DNA of 64,000 nt from Alkalicoccobacillus porphyridii (GCF_007293315.1 NZ_VLXZ01000004.1:186001-250000); one strand, 5' to 3'. Shown: positions 8,851-19,311, counted from the stretch's first letter. Translations and numbers: made by a program. Notes: generated from the sequence alone by a model not told the origin.

Positions 8851-9483
8851 TTAGCCTAAAACAGGGATGATTTTTATTAGACCGCTGACAATCATTTCTA
8901 CCGCGATGACTGTTACAATTAAACCCATTAATCGGGTAATGACTGCTAATTCGGTTTGATTTAGTTTGTCGTTGATCCAGCTGGAGTAATAAAAAATGAG
9001 ATAGGTAACGAGTAGGATCGCTGTGTATGCAACTAAAATGCCAAGAGAGTGGCTTAGTTGATCTTCCTGCTTTGTGGATAGGCTCATGACAGTAGCGATC
9101 GTTCCTGGGCCTGCTAAGAGCGGGATGCCAAGGGGGGTAATGGATACGTCCTCTTTTTCAACAGCCACTTCATGCTCCTTCTCATGAAGTTGATGGCTAT
9201 GAGTTGAGGTTCCGATAACTAGCTTGTATCCGATTCCAAATATAATTATTCCTCCGGCTATCCTAAGTGCGTCAACGGTAATGTTAAATGCCTTAAAAAG
9301 AATGCTTCCGGACACTAAAACAATCGTCAAAATAATAAAAGCGGTCAGGCAGGCTTTGAAGGCCATTTGCCGTCTTTCTTTTGAAGAATTTGATTTAGTT
9401 AACGCTAAAAATATAGGTACATTGCCTAACGGATTCATAATGGCAAAGATCGAAATGACCGCTTGTAAAGTAAAGGAAAACAT
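8851..9483 (-). CDS. MarC family integral membrane protein (UPF0056)
   Basis: A 210-residue membrane protein of the MarC/YhgN family with six predicted membrane segments. The diagnostic N-terminal motif is FAIMNPLGNVPIFLALT (residues 12-28), and the second half repeats the pattern with GIPLLAGPGTIATVMSL (about 116-132). Despite the name, MarC proteins have no proven role in multidrug resistance and their transported substrate is unknown. ATG follows AAGGAGC. It stands alone and divergent from the compatible-solute importer that starts at 9640. Confidence 0.9.
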   Translation of the reverse strand: MFSFTLQAVISIFAIMNPLGNVPIFLALTKSNSSKERRQMAFKACLTAFIILTIVLVSGSILFKAFNITVDALRIAGGIIIFGIGYKLVIGTSTHSHQLHEKEHEVAVEKEDVSITPLGIPLLAGPGTIATVMSLSTKQEDQLSHSLGILVAYTAILLVTYLIFYYSSWINDKLNQTELAVITRLMGLIVTVIAVEMIVSGLIKIIPVLG

Positions 9484-9639
9484 AGTCTCAAGCTCCTTGT
9501 GATAGATGTCTATCTAAGATTGCCCAAGGGTAAGAAAAATAATTCATAAAAAAATGCTTAAAAAGGAGTAACATGGGGTATATATAGCGAGAGCTTTTTG
9601 GCTGAAGGATAAATTTAAATTGTGAGAGGTTGTGCCAGA

Positions 9640-10692
9640 TTGATAACGTTTGAGGGAGTCACTAAGACATTTGCAGATGGAACTAAAGGAGTGGACAATC
9701 TTTCTTTAACCATTAATAGTGGTGAATTTTTTGTATTGATTGGACCAAGTGGCTGTGGAAAAACGACAACCATGAAAATGATTAATCGTCTTATTGATCC
9801 TACTGAAGGAATCATCAGGATTGATGATAACCATGTTCAAGATATGAACATACATAAGCTTCGTTGGAATATAGGGTATGTACTACAGCAAATTGCTCTA
9901 TTTCCGAATATGACGATTGCTGAGAATATATCTATTGTGCCAGAAATGATGAAATGGTCTAAGCAAGATATTCGCTCGAGGGTAGATGAATTGCTGACCA
10001 TGGTAGGATTAGAGCCTAAGACCTTTAGAGATCGTATGCCTACAGAGCTTTCTGGAGGACAGCAGCAACGAATTGGCGTTGCAAGAGCTCTAGCGGGTAA
10101 TCCTAACATTATTCTAATGGACGAGCCCTTTAGCGCCTTGGATCCTATCAGTCGGGAGCAACTGCAAGAGGATATTCGAAAGCTACAAAAGGAAATCAAA
10201 AAAACGATTGTATTTGTAACACATGATATGGATGAGGCTCTACGTTTAGGTGAGCGAATTTGTATGATGCGTGAAGGAGCTGCCGTTCAAATTGGGACTC
10301 CAGAAGAACTCCTTAACAACCCTAAAGATGAATTCGTTAAACAGTTTATTGGTTCACGCGCTCCAAAGGATACACAGGCCTTAAGCGAACAAACAATAAA
10401 AGAATTTATTCAACATAATCATGACTATTTAAGTAGTTTTATTCAAACGGAAGACCCTTCTTTACAAATGACAGTAAATGAGGATGGCGCACTCGATGAA
10501 CTATATTATCAAACGAAAAAATATCCTAACGAGGCTTCCGTGAGCGTTGATTCAACTGCAGCAGAAGTGTATTCACTTCTGCAAACATATGACTTGCCAG
10601 CATTGCCTGTGACTGACTCCGATAAGTTGGTGGGCGCCATTTCTTATAAAGACTTGGCAAGAATGGCTGCCAAAGGGAGTGTGATGAACTAA
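9640..10692 (+). CDS. opuFA: Compatible-solute ABC importer ATPase (OpuFA/OpuCA type)
   Basis: ATP-binding subunit that drives uptake of glycine betaine or related osmoprotectants. Walker A GPSGCGKTT, signature LSGGQQQR, Walker B NIILMDEP and the H-loop FVTHD are all intact. The C-terminal third (about residues 240-350) is a CBS-type regulatory region, ending VGAISYKDLARMAAKG, as in OpuCA. The family usually begins MITFEGVTK, so TTG at 9640 (GAGAGG ten bases upstream) is preferred to GTG at 9622, though 9622 is not excluded. Its last base is the first base of the next start codon (TAATG), showing tight coupling to the permease-binding-protein fusion. Confidence 0.88.
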   Translation: MITFEGVTKTFADGTKGVDNLSLTINSGEFFVLIGPSGCGKTTTMKMINRLIDPTEGIIRIDDNHVQDMNIHKLRWNIGYVLQQIALFPNMTIAENISIVPEMMKWSKQDIRSRVDELLTMVGLEPKTFRDRMPTELSGGQQQRIGVARALAGNPNIILMDEPFSALDPISREQLQEDIRKLQKEIKKTIVFVTHDMDEALRLGERICMMREGAAVQIGTPEELLNNPKDEFVKQFIGSRAPKDTQALSEQTIKEFIQHNHDYLSSFIQTEDPSLQMTVNEDGALDELYYQTKKYPNEASVSVDSTAAEVYSLLQTYDLPALPVTDSDKLVGAISYKDLARMAAKGSVMN

Positions 10693-12230
10693 TGTCCTTT
10701 TTACAAGACTTTTTCCAATTATTTATGCAACGTCAAGACATGCTTTGGACGTCTTTATGGGAGCATATTCAATTATCTATTATTTCATTGTTAATAGCCG
10801 TAATTATTGCTGTACCCGTTGGTATTCTCTTATCACGTAAGGGCCGCGCAGCAGAATTTGTGATTGGTATTGCTGCTGTCCTTCAAACGATTCCAAGTCT
10901 TGCACTACTAGGATTTATGATCTTATTTGTTGGGATTGGTACAACGCCCGCAATCATTGCGTTAACGGCCTATGCACTGCTTCCCATCCTGAGAAATACA
11001 TACACGGGAATTAAAGAAGTGGATCCCGCCATTCGTGAGGCTGCAAGAGCAATGGGAATGAATTCATATAGGAGTCTCATAAAAGTAGAATTGCCAATTG
11101 CCCTACCTACTGTAATGGCCGGTATTCGTACATCTATGGTGCTGATTGTTGGTACTGCCACATTAGCCGCCTTAATTGGCGCGGGTGGTCTTGGAGATTT
11201 GATTATGACTGGTATTCAGCGCTCTAACAATGAATATATCCTTCTAGGTGCCATTCCAGCTGCATTATTGGCCCTTTCCTTTGATGGTATATTACGAGTG
11301 ACAGAACGATTATCAAAACGAAATTCCTATAAACCAGTTATCGCAGTGATTGGACTTTCTCTAGCGCTAATTTTTGTGCCTATGCTCGCCATGAGAGGAA
11401 CCATTGGTCCTGACTTAGTAGTAGGAGGCAAAATGGGGGCTGAACCAGAGATTGTTGGGAATATGTATAAGCATTTAATTGAAGATCGTACAGACTTAAC
11501 AGTTCGGGTTCAAGGTAATTTAGGAGCGACTGATTTTGTATTTAATGCTTTACGTGTGGGAGATATTGATATGTACCCGGAATTCTCCGGTACCATTGTT
11601 GGAGAATTATTAGCTTTGGAGGATTTCAGCTATGATCCTGATGAAGCCTATGAGCAGGCAAAAGAAGGTATTTATGATGAGTATCAATTCCGCTTCTTAG
11701 AGCCGATGGCATACAACAATACATACGCCATTGCAGTTCCTAGAGCAGAAGCCGATGAGAATAATATTCAAACAATCTCTGATTTAGAAAATGTTGCTGA
11801 AGAATGGACGTTTGGCTTCTCATTTGAATTTATTGACCGTCAAGATGGATACGCAGGCTTTCCAGATCATTATGGTTTTGAACTTGCAGATGTTCGTTCA
11901 CTTGATGTCACTGCAGGAATTCGTGCAATCGAAAGTGGAGAGGTCCAAGGAATTGATGTGTTTTCAACAGATCCACAGATTGTTGAAAATGATCTCGTGG
12001 TCCTAGAGGACGATCTAAGTCTATTTCCGCCGTATCAAGGAGCTCCTTTAATTCGCGCGCAAACACTAGATCAATACCCTGAGCTTGAAGATGTGCTTAA
12101 TCTATTAGCAGGTGAAATTACGGAAGAAGAAATTCAAGAATTAAACTATCGTGTGGATATAGAGGACGAAAACCCATCAGACGTGGCTATGGATTATCTG
12201 GTGGAGAATGGTTTCATCGAAGAATCATGA
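10692..12230 (+). CDS. opuFB: Compatible-solute ABC importer, permease fused to substrate-binding domain (OpuFB type)
   Basis: A 512-residue fusion. Residues 1-205 form the membrane part: five to six segments with the betaine-type EAA loop EVDPAIREAARAMGMNSYRS and the motif AALIGAGGLGDLIMTGI. A further membrane segment (VIAVIGLSLALIFVPMLAM, about 216-234) leads to an extracellular OpuAC-type binding domain, residues 240-512 (DLVVGGKMGAEPEIVGNMYKHL). With the ATPase upstream this is a complete two-gene transporter, as known for OpuF systems in some Bacillus species and unlike the four-gene OpuC. Substrate choice among betaines is inferred from the family only. Confidence 0.88.
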   Translation: MSFLQDFFQLFMQRQDMLWTSLWEHIQLSIISLLIAVIIAVPVGILLSRKGRAAEFVIGIAAVLQTIPSLALLGFMILFVGIGTTPAIIALTAYALLPILRNTYTGIKEVDPAIREAARAMGMNSYRSLIKVELPIALPTVMAGIRTSMVLIVGTATLAALIGAGGLGDLIMTGIQRSNNEYILLGAIPAALLALSFDGILRVTERLSKRNSYKPVIAVIGLSLALIFVPMLAMRGTIGPDLVVGGKMGAEPEIVGNMYKHLIEDRTDLTVRVQGNLGATDFVFNALRVGDIDMYPEFSGTIVGELLALEDFSYDPDEAYEQAKEGIYDEYQFRFLEPMAYNNTYAIAVPRAEADENNIQTISDLENVAEEWTFGFSFEFIDRQDGYAGFPDHYGFELADVRSLDVTAGIRAIESGEVQGIDVFSTDPQIVENDLVVLEDDLSLFPPYQGAPLIRAQTLDQYPELEDVLNLLAGEITEEEIQELNYRVDIEDENPSDVAMDYLVENGFIEES

Positions 12231-12292
12231 GTGACTATTCCTTCTTTAGGGTATGATGTATTATAGAATTGAACTTCAAAGGAGCGATGATG

Positions 12293-12706
12293 ATGCCAAT
12301 CGAAAATCCTTCAAATCAAGCGATCCAGAATATCTTTCACACAAGCAAACGTGTAGCTGTTGTTGGATTGTCTGATGATCCTAACAGAACCTCCTATATG
12401 GTTTCAGAAGCAATGCAAAAGGCTGGATACGAAATCATCCCCGTGAATCCAATGGTTAGTGAGGTATTGGGAGAAAAAGCAGTCGCATCACTTACTGATA
12501 TTGAAGGCGATGTTGATATTGTAAATGTATTTAGACGGAGCGAGTTTTTGCCAGATATCGCAAAAGACACAGTGGCCATCAAGGCGAACATATTTTGGGC
12601 GCAGCTTGGCGTTTCTAATCAAGAGGCTTACGATTACCTGAGAGAGCATAACATTACAACGGTTATGGATCGCTGTATTAAGGTAGAGCATGCCAAATTT
12701 AAATAA
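12293..12706 (+). CDS. CoA-binding domain protein (YneT/YccU-like)
   Basis: A cytosolic 137-residue protein of the CoA_binding family with a Rossmann-like fold: RVAVVGLSDDPNRTSYMVSEAMQKAG carries the GxS/GxxxP-like nucleotide loop, followed by YEIIPVNP and the conserved VMDRCIKVEH near the C-terminus. Its biochemical role is not established. Three ATG codons stand in a row; 12293 is chosen because AAAGGAG (12278-12284) lies eight bases upstream. It sits directly before parE-parC, the same order as yneT-parE-parC in B. subtilis. Confidence 0.85.
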   Translation: MPIENPSNQAIQNIFHTSKRVAVVGLSDDPNRTSYMVSEAMQKAGYEIIPVNPMVSEVLGEKAVASLTDIEGDVDIVNVFRRSEFLPDIAKDTVAIKANIFWAQLGVSNQEAYDYLREHNITTVMDRCIKVEHAKFK

Positions 12707-12714
12707 TTAGAACC

Positions 12715-12749
12715 AAAAGGAGGTCAGTGAAATGCTGACTTCCTTTTTT
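12715..12749 (+). terminator. Terminator between the CoA-binding gene and parE
   Basis: Inverted repeat GGAGGTCAG / CTGACTTCC, extended by A and T runs, with a 7-nt loop and six T residues. It separates the upstream gene from the parE promoter. Confidence 0.88.
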
Positions 12750-12877
12750 CTGCAAGGGAAAGCGATTGATTTTTACTCGTTTTTCTGGTTAAATCTGTTG
12801 ACAGGCCTAACAAATATACAAAGAAGCCTTGATATAACTGAAATAACCTTTAGAATAAATGTATATACCTAATTAAA

Positions 12878-12905
12878 GAAACGTATGTTCGTTTTATGCT
12901 ACAAT
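12878..12905 (+). promoter_or_regulatory. LexA (SOS) box-like site and -10 box of parE
   Basis: GAAACGTATGTTCG (12878-12891) matches 12 of 14 positions of the Bacillus LexA box CGAACRNRYGTTCG. It covers the place of the -35 region of a promoter whose -10 is TACAAT (12900-12905). LexA bound here would block parE-parC transcription. As I recall, parEC belongs to the LexA regulon in B. subtilis, which fits. Confidence 0.55.
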
Positions 12906-12936
12906 ACGTGTAGCGATATTGAAAGGGGTTCAGACT

Positions 12937-14913
12937 TTGGCAAAATCACAGATAGAATATAACGATGATGCAATTCAGGTACTCGAGGGGTTAGAAGCCG
13001 TTCGCAAACGTCCTGGAATGTATATTGGTAGTACAGATGCACGCGGTTTGCATCATCTCATTTACGAGATTATGGATAATGCAGTGGATGAAGCAATGGC
13101 TGGATATGGCCAATACATAAAAGTAACACTACATTCTGATGGAAGTGTTTCCGTTCTAGATGAAGGACGAGGCATGCCGGTTGGAATGCATAAGATGGGG
13201 AAGCCGACACCCGAAGTTATTTTAACCGTTCTCCATGCAGGGGGTAAATTTGGACAAGGAGGCTACACAACGAGTGGCGGTTTACACGGCGTTGGTGCTT
13301 CTGTTGTTAATGCCTTATCTGAATGGCTGGTTGTTGACATAAGACGAGACGGGAAGCAGTACTCTCAACGCTTTGAAAATGGCGGGAAGCCAGTAACTAC
13401 TTTAGAAACAAAGGGCAACACTCGCAAATCAGGAACGGTTGTTCGCTTTAAGCCAGATCCTTTAATATTTAGCACAACGACCTTTAATACCGAAACCTTA
13501 TCTGAAAGACTTCGTGAAGCAGCGTTTTTATTAAAAGGACTTCACATTGAATTAGAGGATGAAAGAGGCTCAGAGGTGGTTAAGGAATCCTTTCTATTTG
13601 AAAATGGAATCGAGGCGTTTGTTCAGTATTTGAATGAAGGAAAAGAAGCCTTACATCCTGTCATTACGTTTAGCGGGGAACAAAATGAAATTGAAATCGA
13701 GATGTCGTTCCAATTTCATGATGCCTATACAGAGAATATCATTAGCTTTGTTAACCATGTGCGTACAAGAGATGGGGGAACCCATGAGCTTGGTGCGAAG
13801 TCAGCCATGACACGAAGCTTTAATGAGCATGCCAAAAAACTTAAATTACTGAAAGAAAAGGATAAAAATCTTGAAGGAGCAGATATTCGTGAGGGGTTTA
13901 CAGCGATTATTTCTGTTCGCGTACCCGAAGCAAAGCTCCAATTTGAAGGTCAAACAAAAGGGAAGCTCGGTACACCTGAAGCACGTTCTGCCGTTGATGG
14001 CTTAGTCTCAGAGAAGCTTGCGTATTTCTTTGAGGAAAACCCAACTATCGGCACACAGTTAATCCGTAAAGCAATTAAAGCATCACAGGCCAGGGAGGCG
14101 GCACGTAAAGCACGAGAGGACTCCCGTAATGGCAAGCGAAAAAAACGTGATGTTTTGCTTAGTGGCAAGCTTACCCCAGCGCAGTCTAGAAACCCAAAAC
14201 GGAATGAGCTTTACCTTGTTGAGGGTGATTCAGCAGGTGGATCAGCAAAACAAGGTCGTGACCGCAAGTTCCAAGCTGTACTGCCTCTAAGAGGAAAAGT
14301 TATCAATACAGAGAAAGCCAAACTAGACGATATTATGAAAAATGAGGAAATACGTACGATCATACACACAATTGGTGCTGGAGTTGGGGCTGATTTCACT
14401 ATTGATGACGTGAATTATGATAAGGTCGTCATCATGACGGATGCGGATACAGATGGTGCACACATCCAAGTACTTCTGCTCACATTTTTCTATCGCTACA
14501 TGAAAGAACTTTTCGATAAAGGAAAAATTTATATTGCGCTTCCACCTCTTTATAAGGTTAGCAAAGGCAGCGGCAAAAAAGAAGTGGTAGAATATGCCTG
14601 GGATGAGCGTGATTTAGAGAAAGCCACAAAAAAAATAGGCAGAGGATATGCCTTACAACGCTATAAAGGTCTAGGGGAGATGAACCCTGTTCAGCTTTGG
14701 GAAACAACCATGGATCCAGAAACACGAACGCTTATTCGAGTAACCCTTGATGATGCAGCCAGAGCCGAGAAACGTGTGACAACCTTAATGGGGGATAAAG
14801 TAGAGCCTCGTAGAAAGTGGATCGAATCTCATGTAGCCTTTGGACTTGAAGAAGAAACAAATATCCTTGAAAATGAAAATTTAGGCATAACGGAGGGTGA
14901 ACAAAATGTCTAA
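12937..14913 (+). CDS. parE: DNA topoisomerase IV subunit B
   Basis: ATPase subunit of topoisomerase IV, which decatenates daughter chromosomes after replication. GHKL ATPase domain with the [10 protein letters not shown] and [14 protein letters not shown] motifs, then the transducer, then a TOPRIM domain with [17 protein letters not shown] and the metal-binding [10 protein letters not shown], and the C-terminal [11 protein letters not shown]. At 658 residues it is of ParE rather than GyrB length in the C-terminus. TTG at 12937 is chosen because AAAGGGG lies eight bases upstream and it gives the usual ParE beginning; TTG at 12919 has no site. Its end overlaps parC by eight bases. Confidence 0.95.
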   Translation: MAKSQIEYNDDAIQVLEGLEAVRKRPGMYIGSTDARGLHHLIYEIMDNAVDEAMAGYGQYIKVTLHSDGSVSVLDEGRGMPVGMHKMGKPTPEVILTVLHAGGKFGQGGYTTSGGLHGVGASVVNALSEWLVVDIRRDGKQYSQRFENGGKPVTTLETKGNTRKSGTVVRFKPDPLIFSTTTFNTETLSERLREAAFLLKGLHIELEDERGSEVVKESFLFENGIEAFVQYLNEGKEALHPVITFSGEQNEIEIEMSFQFHDAYTENIISFVNHVRTRDGGTHELGAKSAMTRSFNEHAKKLKLLKEKDKNLEGADIREGFTAIISVRVPEAKLQFEGQTKGKLGTPEARSAVDGLVSEKLAYFFEENPTIGTQLIRKAIKASQAREAARKAREDSRNGKRKKRDVLLSGKLTPAQSRNPKRNELYLVEGDSAGGSAKQGRDRKFQAVLPLRGKVINTEKAKLDDIMKNEEIRTIIHTIGAGVGADFTIDDVNYDKVVIMTDADTDGAHIQVLLLTFFYRYMKELFDKGKIYIALPPLYKVSKGSGKKEVVEYAWDERDLEKATKKIGRGYALQRYKGLGEMNPVQLWETTMDPETRTLIRVTLDDAARAEKRVTTLMGDKVEPRRKWIESHVAFGLEEETNILENENLGITEGEQNV

Positions 14914-17350
14914 GAGTGAACGCTACCTTGATCTTCCGTTAGAAGAAGTAATTGGAGACCGTTTTGGACGGTACAGTAAATATATTATTCAGGAACGTGC
15001 TTTACCAGATGCAAGAGATGGATTAAAGCCCGTTCAGCGCCGTATTTTATATGCGATGCATAAAGAAGGCAACACAGCTGATAAAGCCTACCGAAAATCA
15101 GCCAAAACGGTTGGTAATGTTATTGGTAATTACCATCCACATGGTGATTCCTCTGTGTATGAAGCCATGCTTAGAATGAGTCAAACATGGAAGGTTCGCC
15201 AGCTTTTAGTAGACATGCATGGTAATAATGGTTCCATTGATGCTGATCCACCTGCGGCCATGAGGTACACCGAAGCTAGACTGTCTTCCATTAGTTCAGA
15301 GCTATTGCGTGATTTGGAAAAGGAAACCGTAGAATTCATTGAGAACTTTGATGATACCGAGAAGGAGCCAGTCGTTTTACCGGCAGCTTTTCCTAATCTT
15401 TTAGTTAACGGCTCTACAGGAATATCCGCAGGCTACGCTACTGACATTCCCCCGCATAATTTAGCCGAAATCATTGATGGTGTCATTATGCAAATGGAGA
15501 AACCAGATACCACATTAGACGAGTTGCTGCAGGTTATCCAAGGTCCTGATTTTCCAACTGGTGGTATTGTGCAAGGACTAGATGGAATTAGACAAGCCTA
15601 TGAGACAGGTAAGGGTAAAGTAGTGGTCCGAGCGAAAACAGAGCTTGAGGATATGCGTGGTGGTCGTCAACAAATCGTCATCACAGAAATTCCTTATGAA
15701 GTTGTAAAGTCTAATTTAGTGAAAAAAATGGATGAGATTCGTTTTGATAAGAAGGTTGATGGAATTACTGAAGTGCGAGATGACACCGACCGAACGGGTC
15801 TAAGAATTGTTGTGGAATTAAAAAAGGACGCTGACCCCGATGCCATCCTTCACTACCTTTTCAAAAATACCGATCTTCAAACAACCTTCCACTTTAACAT
15901 GGTTGCGATCTATCACAAGGCACCGCGCCTTATGGGGTTAAGAGAGCTTAACGATGCCTATATTGATCATCAAAAGTCTGTCGTCAAAAAACGGACTGAA
16001 TTTGATTTGCGTAAGGCTTTGGCCAGAGAGCACATTGTTGAGGGGTTAATTAAAGCCGTTTCCATTCTTGATGAAGTGATTAGAGTGATCCGTGCTTCTC
16101 AGGATAAAAAAGATGCAAAAAATAACTTAATCTCATCTTTTGAATTTACTGAGGAACAGTCAGAAGCGATTGTGAATCTCCAGTTATATCGACTAACTAA
16201 CACCGATGTGACCACTCTTCAAGAGGAAGCAGCTGAGCTTGAGAAGCAAATTAAAGAGCTTCAAGGAATTTTAGCTAGTGAAAAGAAGCTTATCCAAGTT
16301 ATTAAAAAGAATCTATTGCGCATCAAAAAAGCGTTCGCTGAAGAGCGTCGTACAGCTATTACAGCGCAAATTGAAGAGCTTAAAATTAATATGGACGTAT
16401 TGATTGCAGCTGAGGATGTGCGAGTGACTGTAACTGAATCCGGCTATGTTAAACGAACAAGTCTTCGTTCCTTCTCTGCATCTAGTAAAGAACCAACTGG
16501 CATGAAGGAAGGTGACCGAGTTCTTTATAACGAAGAGCTGAATACGACTGACACGTTACTTCTCTTTACAAAACAAGGGAACTACTTATTTATGCCAGTT
16601 CACCAGCTTCCTGATATACGCTGGAAGGATAATGGCCAGCATGTGGCTAATCTTGTTAGCCTCGATGGCGATGATGAGTTTCTGTGTGCCATGGGCGTAA
16701 GGGAATTTAGCGAAGAGGATTCATTATTATTCCTTACAAAGGCTGGAATGGTGAAACGGTCTCAACTTTCACTTTATCAGGCAGCTAGACATTCTAAAGC
16801 ATTGGTTGCACTTAAGGTTAAAGACCAGGATGAATTAATTGCTGTTATGCGCACAAAAGGAACAAGTGAGATTTTTCTTGCGACACGAAATGGCTACGGA
16901 TTATGGTTTGGTGAAGAAGAAGTCGGTCTTGTTGGGCAACGAGCAGCAGGTGTTAAAGCAATCAATTTAAAAGAAGATGATGTCGTGATAGGAGCAGAAA
17001 CCTTCTCCCTTGATGAGAAGGTTGAGTTTATCCTTGCCACACAAAGAGGCTCTGTAAAGAAAATGTCGATATCAGAGTTTGAAAAAGGCTCACGAGCGAA
17101 ACGTGGCTTGGTGATGCTTAGAGAATTAAAAAGCCAGCCACATCGTTTAGTAGGCTGTAAACGAATCTTGAGAGATACCGATACATTTACTTTACACACA
17201 GAAAAAGGGACAGAAGAAACAATTTCAGCTAAATCCTATCGACCAAGTGATCGTTACAGTAATGGATCCTACGCTGTAGATACACAAAAAGAAGGAGCTT
17301 TAATTGATATTCGACGAGACCCCCAAACGGAAGAAGATGATAAGGAGTAA
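14906..17350 (+). CDS. parC: DNA topoisomerase IV subunit A
   Basis: Breakage-reunion subunit of topoisomerase IV, 814 residues. The catalytic tyrosine is Y121 in [11 protein letters not shown]. The quinolone-resistance region reads [12 protein letters not shown] with Ser82 and Glu86, equivalent to S80 and E84 of S. aureus GrlA, so both residues are wild type. The C-terminal beta-pinwheel region (about 490-810) carries six degenerate blades, starting [18 protein letters not shown] at 14906 is eight bases after GGAGGG; the frame extends to GTG 14897 inside that site. The eight-base overlap with parE points to translational coupling. Confidence 0.95.
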   Translation: MSKSERYLDLPLEEVIGDRFGRYSKYIIQERALPDARDGLKPVQRRILYAMHKEGNTADKAYRKSAKTVGNVIGNYHPHGDSSVYEAMLRMSQTWKVRQLLVDMHGNNGSIDADPPAAMRYTEARLSSISSELLRDLEKETVEFIENFDDTEKEPVVLPAAFPNLLVNGSTGISAGYATDIPPHNLAEIIDGVIMQMEKPDTTLDELLQVIQGPDFPTGGIVQGLDGIRQAYETGKGKVVVRAKTELEDMRGGRQQIVITEIPYEVVKSNLVKKMDEIRFDKKVDGITEVRDDTDRTGLRIVVELKKDADPDAILHYLFKNTDLQTTFHFNMVAIYHKAPRLMGLRELNDAYIDHQKSVVKKRTEFDLRKALAREHIVEGLIKAVSILDEVIRVIRASQDKKDAKNNLISSFEFTEEQSEAIVNLQLYRLTNTDVTTLQEEAAELEKQIKELQGILASEKKLIQVIKKNLLRIKKAFAEERRTAITAQIEELKINMDVLIAAEDVRVTVTESGYVKRTSLRSFSASSKEPTGMKEGDRVLYNEELNTTDTLLLFTKQGNYLFMPVHQLPDIRWKDNGQHVANLVSLDGDDEFLCAMGVREFSEEDSLLFLTKAGMVKRSQLSLYQAARHSKALVALKVKDQDELIAVMRTKGTSEIFLATRNGYGLWFGEEEVGLVGQRAAGVKAINLKEDDVVIGAETFSLDEKVEFILATQRGSVKKMSISEFEKGSRAKRGLVMLRELKSQPHRLVGCKRILRDTDTFTLHTEKGTEETISAKSYRPSDRYSNGSYAVDTQKEGALIDIRRDPQTEEDDKE

Positions 17351-17375
17351 GCCATTGTGGCTTACTCCTTTTTTT
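17342..17375 (+). terminator. Terminator after parC
   Basis: Twelve-base inverted repeat AAGGAGTAAGCC / GGCTTACTCCTT, 5-nt loop, then seven T residues; it begins inside the last codons of parC. Confidence 0.93.
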
Positions 17376-17454
17376 GTTAGCGAATGAGAAGGGAAGAGGT
17401 AGGTTTATATCCAATGCAGAGGGGAATAAAAGAAGATAAAAGGAGGGCATCATT

Positions 17455-17949
17455 ATGCCATTAACTGAAAAACAAGTTCAACAATTAAAAAACGACTTAC
17501 TGGAGATAAAAAAAGAACTCGAAGGTGCTAATGACAGCTTCTCAACTGATTATAGTGAATCAACAGGTGAGATTTCGAATGGTGTTGATAATCATATGGC
17601 TGATCAGGCAGCACAATATGAGGATCGTATGAAAGAACAGACATTCCGCCAGGCTGATCAAGAGAAGCTACAAGAGGTGGAGGAGGCATTAGATAGAATT
17701 GAAGAAGGTACGTATGGTACATGTATCGACACTGGAGAGGACATTCCGTTTGAGCGCTTAGAAATCGTCCCTTATGCGAAACGAACAATTGCTGCTCAAG
17801 AAAAAGCAGATGAAGCGACAAATGACAATGACCAAGACTACGATCAGCAATTCGCTGAGACTATGGAGCGAATCACTGACAAAGATACCTTAAAAGAAGA
17901 TACTTTAACAACCAGAAAGCTAGATAAGGAACAGGATGCATATAAATAA
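17455..17949 (+). CDS. TraR/DksA-like protein (YteA/YocK family)
   Basis: A 164-residue acidic, mostly helical protein of the DksA/TraR-like general stress protein group. The N-terminal half is a coiled-coil-like helix pair (VQQLKNDLLEIKKELE and EKLQEVEEALDRIEEGTYG). The zinc-finger region reads GTCIDTGEDIPFERLEIVPYAKR, keeping the family pattern but with a single cysteine, so no C4 zinc site can form. YteA-like proteins in Bacillus share this loss. It probably acts on transcription or in stress, but its target is unknown. ATG follows AAAAGGAGG. Monocistronic, with a terminator ten bases after the stop. Confidence 0.82.
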   Translation: MPLTEKQVQQLKNDLLEIKKELEGANDSFSTDYSESTGEISNGVDNHMADQAAQYEDRMKEQTFRQADQEKLQEVEEALDRIEEGTYGTCIDTGEDIPFERLEIVPYAKRTIAAQEKADEATNDNDQDYDQQFAETMERITDKDTLKEDTLTTRKLDKEQDAYK

Positions 17950-17959
17950 ATATTACGTA

Positions 17960-17993
17960 AAAAGGAGCTCTCCCCATCGGGAAAGCTCCTTTT
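17960..17993. terminator. Bidirectional terminator between convergent genes
   Basis: AAAAGGAGCT / AGCTCCTTTT with a 14-nt loop, lying between the stress protein gene (+) and the YtvI-like gene (-, stop at 17996). A and T runs on both sides allow use in both directions. Confidence 0.85.
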
Positions 17994-17995
17994 TA

Positions 17996-19117
17996 TTATG
18001 GTTGTTTCCACCCATCACGGATAAAGCGACCAACAGAGGCTGACAAACCAATATCATGACAGATCATGAGCAGAACAAGAACAAGCGGCCCAACAAGGAT
18101 CCCGACTGCTCCCATAAGCTGAAGGCCAGCAAACATTGAGATTAAGACGGCCACTGGATTAAGGTTTAAGCTACTCGAAAGAACTTTTGGCTCAATCATC
18201 TGACGAATCACCACGATAATGGCATATAGAATAAGAATCCCAAAAGCTAATGAAAAATCGCCGCTAAATAGTAAATAGATGCCCCATGGAATTAATATTG
18301 TACCCGTTCCAAGGTATGGAAGCAGCTCCGCTAACCCTACAATAATGGCTATCGTAAACGCACCGTCTACTCGGATAATAAGCAAGCCAATATAAACAAT
18401 CACAGCCGTGATGAACATTAAAATAATTTGCGCGCGGATAAATCCAACTAAGCGAATTCGAACGCCCTGGATAAATGCTTGGATTTTGTTACGGATACTA
18501 AACGGGATTACTTTTCGAAATGCGGCTTGATAACTGTGCCAGCTTTTACCCATAAAGTAAATACTGATGACTCCAAATAGGAAAGCAACAAGAAAGCCCG
18601 GCAAGCCAAAAATAAATCCTGTTGTCCAATCAAGTAAGGATTGGCCCGTTTGACTAATTAAATTGCCTAACTGATTTCCAAGCTGAGAGATGCTTTGTCT
18701 GAGGGCATCCTGCTGAGTCTCGTCAAGACTATTAAAAAGACCAAGTCCTTGCTGCCAGAAAGGAAGCACTGTTTCATTAAAGAAACTCTGCATCCTTACA
18801 GAACCCATATCAATCCAAGTAGGTAGCTGCTCTATAAAACGCCGCACACTAAAATAAATTAAAAACCCAATGCCGGTTAGTAGGGAGGAGAGAACAATGA
18901 TACCTACAAGTAATCCAAAAAAACTCGCAAAGCCGGAATTAAGACGTAATTTATTTTTGAGCAGCCTCATAAAGGGTTGCATCATCCAAGCAAATAATGC
19001 GGCAATCCAAAAAGGATACGTAATGGCGAAGAGTTTAATAAACAACCAGCTGGCTGCAAGTAATACAATCGTAAACAGAACTGCACGTAACGCCATGAAA
19101 GCATGTGCTTGGGACAT
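17996..19117 (-). CDS. ytvI: AI-2E transporter family protein, YtvI-like (sporulation-associated)
   Basis: A 373-residue polytopic membrane protein of the AI-2E/PerM family. There are two N-terminal membrane segments, a large extracytoplasmic segment about residues 80-150 (with the Q-rich LSQLGNQLGNLISQTGQSLLDW helix), and five to six more segments including the signature LAELLPYLGTGTILIPWGIY and a C-terminal QLMGAVGILVGPLVLVLL. Length and order match YtvI of B. subtilis, described as a sporulation membrane protein, but the transported substrate is unknown. ATG follows GAAAGGAA. Monocistronic. Confidence 0.82.
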   Translation of the reverse strand: MSQAHAFMALRAVLFTIVLLAASWLFIKLFAITYPFWIAALFAWMMQPFMRLLKNKLRLNSGFASFFGLLVGIIVLSSLLTGIGFLIYFSVRRFIEQLPTWIDMGSVRMQSFFNETVLPFWQQGLGLFNSLDETQQDALRQSISQLGNQLGNLISQTGQSLLDWTTGFIFGLPGFLVAFLFGVISIYFMGKSWHSYQAAFRKVIPFSIRNKIQAFIQGVRIRLVGFIRAQIILMFITAVIVYIGLLIIRVDGAFTIAIIVGLAELLPYLGTGTILIPWGIYLLFSGDFSLAFGILILYAIIVVIRQMIEPKVLSSSLNLNPVAVLISMFAGLQLMGAVGILVGPLVLVLLMICHDIGLSASVGRFIRDGWKQP

Positions 19118-19269
19118 AGGTATATTCCTTTCTCATTGACCATCGTGTAAACATAATTAACTACATACTGTTTTTCTTATTTTAATTCCCTCAAAATTCA
19201 GTGTCAAACGTACCGTGAATTTAAATTAATATTCACTAGCTTATCCCTTAGTGTTAGGCACTTACTATT

Positions 19270-19304
19270 AAAAAAAAACCCCTAGAAAATGAATCTCCAG
19301 GGGG
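19270..19304 (-). terminator. Terminator after motB
   Basis: On the - strand CCCCTGGAGA pairs with TTTCTAGGGG (with G-U pairs) around a 5-nt loop, followed by nine T residues. It lies just past the motB stop. Confidence 0.85.
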
Positions 19305-19311
19305 GGTGGCT

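Noticed and set aside
8688-8870. Open frame of 60 codons on + after the foldback element
   Set aside because: No ribosome binding site, no recognisable protein pattern, and its end overlaps the end of the marC-family gene.
17386-17393. GAGAAGGG, the SpoIIIE recognition octamer, pointing toward dif
   Set aside because: The orientation is right, but a single octamer in 64 kb proves nothing without a genome-wide skew count.
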